A stretch of DNA of 64,000 nucleotides from Neoceratodus forsteri. Lineage: Eukaryota; Chordata; Ceratodontiformes; Ceratodontidae. The notes below the pieces were generated by a model that made no database searches, was not told where the DNA came from, and worked only from the letters and a program-made list of their open reading frames with translations. The stretch is taken from positions 465,963,501 to 466,027,500 of the forward strand of contig CM028130.1 in NCBI GenBank assembly GCA_016271365.2. Direction: 5' to 3'. Positions 57,172 to 64,000 of this stretch are shown here, piece after piece; positions within the stretch are counted from its first letter, which is position 1, and each line of letters opens with the position of its first letter. The position numbers and the translations under genes are program-made.

Positions 57172-58907
57172 ATGGCTAGGAGGAGGGCGTGTGTCCTGGA
57201 GCCAGCTGGAAGTGGCCAACCTCCAGGCCCTATTTGAGCCACACTATGATGGCCTTTGCTGAGGTGCCCCTCACCAGTGCAAGGACTGAGGTGTGGCAGC
57301 AAGTGGCCACTGACCTGGTGGGGTCACTGGACAGTGCCGGTCTGCTGAGCAGTGCCGGCACCGGTACAGTGACCTCTGCGGAGGGAGCCAGAGCTTTTAA
57401 CGCGGCTGCGTTCACGTGCCAGGCGGGGCGTGGTGCCTAGGCCAGGTGGGTGTGCCATCTATGCACCTGTATTATCTGTAGGGGTGTGTGTGTGTGTTTT
57501 GGTGGCTGTGCATAGGTGATGGCTCGGCCACGGTTGGCTGTGTCAGTGTGTGCAGCTGTGAGATGAATGGGTATGGCTGTGTGGGCAGGGGGCAGTCTGC
57601 TTTTGAGTCACACTGATGTTTGTCTCAACATATGTCTCCCACAGGCCGGGATGTGAGGATGTGGGGCAACAGTGATGAGGGCTGTGCCAGGGACCTGGTG
57701 CCAGCAGGGGTTGGACCCCACCAGCAGCAGCAGCGCCAGCAACAGCGCCAATCAGAGCTGCTTGAGCAGTGTGAGTATCATGACTTCATGGATGCTATTG
57801 CATGCTGGGGGGGGGGCATAATTCCACTATACAAGACACTAGTGAGGCCCCACCTGCAGTACAGTGTACATTTCTGGAGACCATACCTACATACAAGGGC
57901 GAGAGTGGGCAGAGAAGGTTCAGAGGAGAGCAACAAAGATGGTGCATGGCTTGCATCACAACTCCTATGGAGACAGGTTGAAGGAACTGAACCTGTACTC
58001 CCTGGAGGAGAGGAGGGAGAGGGATATGATAGAGACATACAAGTATCTTACAGGGTGGAACAGGGTGCAGGGAAACACTATTTTGAAGTGCAAAAGATGT
58101 TCCAGGACTAGAGGGCATGGGATGCAGTTGGAGGGAGGACGATTCAGAGGAAACATGAGCAAGACTTTCTTCACAGAATGGGTGGTGTACAAGTGGAACA
58201 CCCTGCCAGAGGGAGTGGTGGGGGCTGACACACTCACGGGATTTCAGACTGCATGGGATAGACATAATGGAATTCTTGAGGTCAGGGGTAAGGAGCAACA
58301 GACTTCTAGGTAAACAAAGTAACTTACAGGCTGAAATGGACTGACTGTGTGGGCCATAGGCCCTTATCTGCCGACACTGGCTATGTATCTATGTCTGTAG
58401 GCACGACACAGGTGACATGCATCACTGTCCAGTTTCACAGCACATCTGTATATGCATCACTGGTGGTCCATGCATGCTCTGGGCACATAGCTGGGCAACT
58501 GGCATCGCACCACGTTGCCACGTCACTTGCCAGCCTTATTTGTGCTGTGATGGACATGGGCAGTGTGTGTGTGCAGTGGTGCGCATAGCTGGTGCCGCCT
58601 GTTTGTGATGGCCATGTGCATGTTCACTGTGGGTGGGTGCATGCCATCACAGGTGCGGGACATTGGGCTATATGGCTTGCAGGTTGGGTGGTGTTCAGGG
58701 TTGTGGTCAGTCACAGCCATTGACTGTGTTCCCATTTTCCTAGGCCTCGAAGTTCTCCATCGGATGGCGAGGGATGTCAGGGCCATCCGACAGCTTGTGA
58801 CCCAGAACAGCGACATCCTGCAATCAATACACCGCCATGGCGTGTGGAGGAGGCGGCAGGGAACTGCAAGACACCAGCAGGAGGACGGGCGGCCAGCTGG
58901 CCCATGA
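57172..58907 (+). pseudogene. HB2 second Myb/SANT-like candidate (Myb2), split by CR1-I
   Basis: ATG at 57172 (MARRRA). After a one-base shift exon 1 gives WSQLEVANLQALFEPHYDGL, TEVWQQVATDLVGSLDSAGL and, in the third frame, EQCRHRYSDLCGG. It ends near the GTGGGT donor at about 57447. Exon 2 (57645-57770) lies between CCCACAG and GTGAGT and is rich in Q (GPHQQQQRQQQRQSELLEQC). Exon 3 (58744-58907), after TTCCTAG, encodes a helical tail (LEVLHRMARDVRAIRQLVTQ, NSDILQSIHRH) ending in GRPAGP and a stop. Such Q-rich linkers and C-terminal helices are common in transposon Myb-like proteins. The CR1 fragment sits in the last intron. Confidence 0.6.
57818..58398 (+). mobile_element. CR1-I, CR1 3' fragment inside HB2
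   Basis: Begins at IIPLYKTLVRPHLQYSVHFW and continues RRATKMVHGLHHNSYGDRLK, LNLYSLEERRERDMIETYKY and GNMSKTFFTEWVVYKWNTLP. It ends in CCCTTATCTGCCGACACTGG and ATGTATCTATGTCT. Same subfamily as CR1-E. It is the youngest layer of the stack at 41.85-61.3 kb, since it interrupts HB2. Confidence 0.85.
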
Positions 58908-60545
58908 CCTCTCTTCCCTTCCCACTTCTCCCATCCCTACCACCCTGCCTTCCCTCTCCAAGTTTGTCATCCCTAACCCTTGACCAACCCTACCTTGTAC
59001 CCGTCCCCCCCCTTGTAAATAGTTGTACTTGTTCTTGTTAATGTTTGTTGTGCTGAAATACATTTTTATATTTTTATACGAATAATGTGTTGGTCTCTGA
59101 TTTGCAGCTGCCTATGGGTGCTCAGTTGCAGGGTGTACATGCCATCTGGGCTGGTATGGTCCTGGGTATGTGTGTGTGTGTGTGCGTGTGTGTGCATGGG
59201 GAGGTATCTCCAGCATGGCAGTGACTTTCGGTTGGTCTTGCTTGCCTGCTGCCACCCACTGCTGGGTGCACAGGGTGTGTCTGGCTTGTAGGCTTCTGTG
59301 CTGCACGGGGTTGACATGTGCTGGGGGAGATGCATGGTTTCCTGCAGTGCCAGTCACTGCACATAGGTGGTGTCTTGGGGTCACAGTGCAGGGTGTGCTG
59401 TGCGTACGGGGAGCTGATGTGCACTGTGGTTGTCAATCCCCTGTGTGTGGCACTCTCAGCCTGACAGTGGTTGTGCTGGGGTGTCATGGCTCTGCTATGC
59501 TTTGTTGGCTTGTCCCCATGGGCAAGTAGATCATCCGTCCCACCCCCAGTGATGCTGTGCTTGGGGTGTGCAGGTGTGGTGTGGGTTCTGCAGTGTGTTC
59601 CTGTGCCCATGTGTGGCACGGCTGGCGGTGGGCCCCAGCCTGCCTCCCTGGATGTGCAGTTCCATTGCTCTGGGGGGGGGGCTCTGCTTGCGCTATGGCA
59701 CCTCTGGAATGCTCAGCTGGGCTGCCCTGGTTGCGCCATAGCGCAACATTTCGGCTCAGCTTCTCCTTCCTGGTTGCGCTATGGCGCAGTATGTGCGATA
59801 TTCAGACGTTGGTTGCTTGCGCAATTTGTTCTGCTCCATGTTTGAATATCATACCTGTTGCGCATTTGCGCAACTGGTTTGTGCTTGCTCCTGCTGTTGC
59901 GCTCATTTTGAGCGCAGTTTGAATATCTGGGCCCAAGTCTGCATAAGCCAAGAGAGGAAGGAATATAGTTTGCACCAGCCACTTTCTAATGTCAAGTGGG
60001 AAGTAATTCTTATTTCTATAGAAAAATCCCATCTCATTCTTAGTTTTTTGCAGCTATTATCTACATGGTTGGTGAAAGATAAGTGTTGGTCAAGCCATAC
60101 GCCTAGATATTTATAGTTGGCCACTACTTCAAGTTTATCACCTAATAGTGTAGAAATGGTGTGATCACCTTTGGAAAAGACTGCCATGTTTGCTGACTGG
60201 AAACGCATAACTTTTATCTTTTTAGCATTTAGTAGTAGTTTTGAATAAAAAAAGATTCATTTGTAAATGACTGAATTCCTCTTGGAGGTCTGTACATGCA
60301 GTGTAAAGGGTTGGTCTGGATAAATACAGGACTGCATCATCAGCAAAAAAATGTAATTTGGCTTTTTCAATATTCCTACTGAGGTCGTTTACGTAGATCG
60401 TAAACATCAGAAGACCCAGGATAGAGCCTTGTGGTATACCTCTTGTTAGCTTTGATACAGAAGAATAGTCCCCTTCTGCTTTGATTTGCTGATGTCTGCC
60501 CATAAGATAGCTTTCAAACCATGAAAGTGCTGAAGAACAGTCCTG

Positions 60546-61320
60546 CAGTAGAGAAACATTAAATTGCCATTTAAAGCAGTTACTCTGATTCTTCTCACTG
60601 GAAATTGTCATAGTCAGTAGGGGATGGTCTGAGATCACAATATCCTTACTATCTGCCTGGCATAGTCTAGAAGTGAGAAAGTTAGAAATAAAAATGTGAT
60701 CTATCCTGCTGTATGTATTATGCCTTGGAGAGAAAAAGGTGTAATCTTTGCTATGTGGGTTTACTAGTCACCAGGAGTCAGTAAGGTTCAAATCGCTTAT
60801 TAATTTTTTTAAGTGCATCTTGGGAAGCAGTTTTAGTTAAGGAATTACTATGTTTACTTATTTCTAACCGGGGATCTAGAATTTCATTAAAGTCCTCCCA
60901 GTATGATCTCCTGGTCGTTGATAATACTCATTTCTTTGTTAAGGGCATTAAAGAGCAAGGCTTGTTTGGTATTAGGGGCATAAACATAGCAGATTGCAAT
61001 GTTCTGGCCATTTTTTGGCTCCTGTTAAATTATAAAACCATCCTTCTGGGTCAGCATAATGAGAACATTTTACAAAATTAACTCATTTATGGATCAGAAT
61101 AGCTGTTTCCCTTTTCTTGGAGTTTGAAGGCATTAAACTCAACATGTGCCACCCAGGATTTTGCTGTTTTTTCTGCTTCTTTGTCTACTAGGTGGGTCTC
61201 TTGCAACAATGCAATGTCAATTTTGTTTTTGTTTAAGTAACTTAAAAGTTTTTTCTTCTTAATAGGAGAGCCTAAGCCCTTCACGTTCCAGGTACCTATA
61301 GTCGCAGTCATATTGACCAT
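60546..61320 (-). pseudogene. L1-type LINE, ORF2 endonuclease domain
   Basis: The minus strand starts near 61320 with TIGTWNVKGLGSPIKKKKLL and SYLNKNKIDIALLQETHL (the N and QETH blocks of the L1 endonuclease), then EKTAKSWVAHVEF. At the other end it has DIVISDHPLLTMTI (the terminal SDH block, near 60640) and CFKWQFNVSLLQ, where the Jockey-type LINE interrupts. The middle (60660-61080) is decayed. This is the 5'-most L1 piece; the first methionine of the frame is at 61320. Confidence 0.8.
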
Positions 61321-63565
61321 AGTAATAGCAGAGTCAATCGGTGCACAAAGACTACTCTCTAAAATATAAAGTAACTATTATGAAATTATAAAAGTAAAAA
61401 CAAACTCTTATTATCAAGTCATCAATCCTTGATTTAGAACTCTGTAAATAGGAATGCTAAATAAACTATCTCTATAAAGAGTTAAAAAAAAATAATTTAC
61501 AAATGTTCTCAGTAGCACTATAAATGGAATGAAACTACCAAAGTAGAACTATTCAGGAGTAAAATATATGAAGAGTAACCAAAACCAAAAAGTGTAAAAC
61601 CAAAAAGGGGAAGGGGGTTAAAACCAAAAAAGGGGGAGGGGGTAGTCCAAAGGCATAAGAAATTGCTTAGCACTGGAATACAGGAGATCGATTCCAAGGT
61701 GCTCAGAACTCAAAGGAGGGGAAAGAAGTCAGATTCATGACATACTGACCAGTGCTCCTTATGAGAATAAGTAGCCTGCTTGCATTTTGTTCAGTAAAAA
61801 ATTTGGCATTAATAAGAACAGGTAAGGACAGTCCAAAAATAACTGGAGGTCTTGGTTGTAAGCTGTCATCCATCACCCCAAAACAATAGTAGATTTAAAA
61901 GAGAATCCTGTACAAAATACTCAATTTAGACCCTGAACAGGGTATGCTATTAAGTTCCTTGGTTGCCCCCAATTATAGGCTTAAAGATCCCTTGCTCCTA
62001 TAAGGGAGTGGGGAGTACAGGTAGGACCTTCCACTGCTATGTTATGAGGTCTGGGTTATGGTTAGGGAAAGCTTCCTAGACTCCTCTGGAACCTAATGGG
62101 ACACATTCCCCTGTGGATCCCTTATGGGATAACATTTAGATGAGAAAATGTAAGTAAAAGGAAGAAGCTGTGGTCCCAAACCAAATTCTTCTATGAGTAT
62201 GCAAAATAGACACAACCCATACAAGTTTGCCAATTCTAGTGACTGTAGAATATGTCCAGTAACATAATTTTAGCAGCCAAGAGGAGGCTGCATAAAACAA
62301 ACAAAAAAAACATTCAGCAAATCAGTAGAAATGTTTAGATGGTACTGGAGTAAGAGCACACATGCTTAAGCACTGGATATGGATAACTCGGCAAGCAGCA
62401 TTTAAGGCAGTAGCAAAATATTGAACTGGCAACTAAACTGCAGGTAAGATTAAGTAATGTAACAGTCTCAGTCCAGTTGGCAATATAATCCAAGTCACAG
62501 ATTGCAATGGCCAGCAAGTTGCAAAAAATAAAAGCTCCAAGCAGGCTGCAAGATGCAGGAAATCAATACTAGGTCACTGTTTGGACCTCTTAAAAAGTGC
62601 AGTTTAGGCATGCCCTAAGTCCCTTTAGGATCCAATCAACTGGAGTGTCTTCAGCCCTCATGATGTGTTCAGTACTCCCAAAAAATAAGGTAACCACATA
62701 TAAAAAGGGCCATGCATGCAAATTATAAAGTATGGATTATTTTAAGTATTTATCCAAGTTCCTCAGAATAAATGTGACCAAACAGAGATACTAGACTGGA
62801 AGCAGCACCTAAGAGAGAGTTTCCAGATAGAGGTCTGTCCTGTTGAGCCAATCAGAAAAGAAGAAACTGGGATAGCCTATCCGAAAGTAATTTCTTCTGG
62901 AGTAGGAGGGACTTTAGCTATAACAGGCTCCAGGGATCGCCATTGGGTAGAGCTCAAACTGGAGGAATGTCTGATTTCCCTGCTACAGCTGCTAGTCATT
63001 TTTTTTTTTGGGGGATTATTTTTGTATCCTTTCTTGTTGGCGAGTGTGGAGTTGTAACCAGAATACTTTTACTGGAGCTCTATTTCTAAAGCCCATTGCC
63101 ACTGCTGGGGAGTATTTCAGAGAGAAGTTGCTGTGTAAGAAACTGATCATTGATCTCCCTTCAAACCCTCCAGCACATTCAAAATCCTTCAGTTATTCCT
63201 TCTCCCCGATTCTCTACATTGTCCAACTTGTTGAAAATATAAGCAATTTGTCATAAGCTCTGAGGAATCTTATAGTTGTAACACAGTGCCTTCCACAAAG
63301 ATACCCAATTCTTTGTTACTTCTGTTTATGTTTGCTTGCACGCATGTGCAAGAAACATAGTGCCATCATCGGAGATTTCAGAGGTGTGTCACCTCCTCCT
63401 CCAATTCAGTCAGTGTGTTGGCAGGGGCGGCCCCTGTAAGCCAATGCATGCTGGAGCTGTCTGACAAGCTCCAAAATACAGTGGCATACAGTTCAAAGGG
63501 AGCTACGCTTGAGTGAGCAACGATAAGATATCGCCTGCTCATGCGCAACTCACCACACGTGCGCC
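61321..63565. other. No gene recognised
   Basis: Lies on the 5' side of the L1 ORF2, where ORF1 and the 5' UTR would be expected, but I cannot find an ORF1 domain. It holds A-rich tracts (about 61485-61495 and 61600-61640) and a poly-T at 63000-63009. No other feature seen. Confidence 0.45.
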
Positions 63566-63569
63566 CCCC

Positions 63570-63880
63570 GCACGCACGATGTATAACCTACGGAATTGCC
63601 CAATCCCGTCGGGCTGTGCCTTCCCCGCCTCCCCCAAAGCTTTCCAGAATGCCACTGGGTGCCCACCCGCGTGGGCAACTAATGATATAACCGACGGGGT
63701 GCCCAATCCCCATCGGCTCCACTGTCCTCCACCCTCGAGTACTAAGCACCACGCTGGGAGCCCACCTTAGGCGTGGTAATCGATGCTTAGGCCGACGGGG
63801 TGCCCAATCCCGTCGGCTGAACGCCCCCCCAGCCGTCTCTTGTGCCACACTGGGAGCCCACCCCAGCGTGGCAAACGTCC
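63570..63880. repeat. ~100-bp tandem repeat, three units, each with two hairpins
   Basis: Three units start near 63575, 63681 and 63781. Each has a first dyad around GTGCCCAAT (GCCGACGGG...CCCGTCGGC, perfect 9-bp stem at 63791-63817; near-perfect at 63691-63716; half lost in unit 1) and a second around AGCCCA (CCACGC...GCGTGG at 63749-63776; GCCACACTGGG...CCCAGCGTGGC at 63844-63872). The spacers between dyads differ, so the hairpins are better conserved than the rest. CpG-rich, unlike the AT-rich surroundings. No coding family recognised. Confidence 0.75.
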
Positions 63881-64000
63881 CCGCATTGTCCTTTTTTGTT
63901 TTTAACCTGAAAAAAAAAGCGGTCCCACGTAGACTCCTGGCCCCTCCCACAACCGCTCACCCACCGCGCACCCAGCCTCCCACACCCCTCACCCCATACT

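Larger units (their letters stand above)
52570..59933 (+). mobile_element. HB2, 7.4-kb Harbinger-like DNA transposon with three genes
   Basis: The ends carry GGCCCAGATATTCAAA as inverted repeats, with CAA on each side (52567-52569 and 59934-59936). Removing the element and one CAA restores the host LINE frame ...YADL-IYNR. Subterminal DNA at both ends is dense in TTGCGC/GCGCAA words (for example 52588-52620, 52770-52810, 59733-59790, 59858-59915). Gene order equals HB1: transposase (+), Myb1 (-), Myb2 (+). It carries a later CR1 insertion (57818-58398) and an AGAC microsatellite (about 52885-52913). Better preserved than HB1 but still frame-shifted. Confidence 0.9.
51139..60545 (-). mobile_element. 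Jockey-superfamily LINE inside L1, itself split by HB2 and a MITE
   Basis: The right piece (59934-60545) reads SWFESYLMGRHQQIKAEGDY, TRGIPQGSILGLLMFTIYVN and FFADDAVLYLS, then NYKYLGVWLDQHLSFTNHVD. The middle piece (52334-52569) reads IYNRCPITILSKLDVLYQRA, LRFVTNS and HHCSLYLATGLTSLATRR. The left piece (51139-51624) has RSSYVVLKTSQFSTLYGKSA and ISRAWNKLQ, then the 3' end. Deleting HB2 and the MITE joins the three pieces in frame. The element is 5'-truncated; it interrupts L1 just after the FKWQFNVSLLQ motif. Confidence 0.85.

Noticed and set aside
63588..63950. Minus-strand 120-codon frame with repeated RRDWAP-like words
   Set aside because: The repetition comes from the ~100-bp hairpin repeat; no start context or known family.

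Overview
This window is vertebrate nuclear DNA built almost entirely from transposable elements and their wreckage. I recognise no host protein-coding exon, tRNA gene, rRNA gene or CRISPR array. The dominant LINE is a CR1-clade element. Its 3' tail (short ATAGAAAC/CATAGAA repeats followed by a segment reading as 'GGCAGATAAGG...CCCA...CAGTCTGCCCAT'), the L1/Tx1-group and L2-like LINEs, the CORE/MIR-like SINEs and the multi-gene Harbinger-like DNA transposons point to an amphibian. The CR1 wording is most like that of caecilians (Gymnophiona); this is recalled similarity, not a database search.

Layout. 1-1.25 kb: two small terminal-inverted-repeat (TIR) elements. 1.26-20.7 kb: a 24-bp minisatellite array broken into blocks by insertions: a LINE 3' end; a Tigger-like element (2365-6448) that itself holds CR1-A, a second CR1 tail and a SINE; a long CR1-B (6.78-13.2 kb, minus strand) that holds an L2-like LINE, CR1-C and an LTR-like block; and a 6.7-kb Harbinger-like transposon, HB1 (13982-20655). 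20.7-29.5 kb: old low-information DNA with SINEs, CR1-D, an L1 ORF1 remnant, CR1-E and a LINE tail. 29.6-32.7 kb: a non-autonomous Harbinger relative (HB3), a ~0.94-kb foldback palindrome and a hammerhead-ribozyme-like motif. 33.3-37 kb: a ~60-bp minisatellite split by CR1-F. 37.6-40.8 kb: CR1-G. 41.85-61.3 kb: one ancestral L1-type LINE (minus strand) cut into four pieces by later insertions, including a Jockey-superfamily LINE that is in turn split by a second Harbinger-like transposon, HB2 (52570-59933), which itself carries a CR1 tail. 63.57-63.88 kb: a GC-rich ~100-bp tandem repeat whose units each carry two hairpins.

How the parts work together. HB1 and HB2 share one architecture. A HARBI1-type DDE transposase lies on the plus strand and a Myb/SANT-like gene on the minus strand converges on it. 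A second Myb/SANT-like candidate gene lies on the plus strand, divergent from the first. The GCGCAA-type motifs that crowd both transposon ends recur between the two divergent Myb-like genes, which suggests (inference) that the DNA-binding subunit may also regulate its own genes. Every coding region here carries frameshifts or stops, so I regard all copies as inactive. The nesting gives a relative age order: L1, then Jockey-type LINE, then HB2, then the CR1 tail inside HB2.
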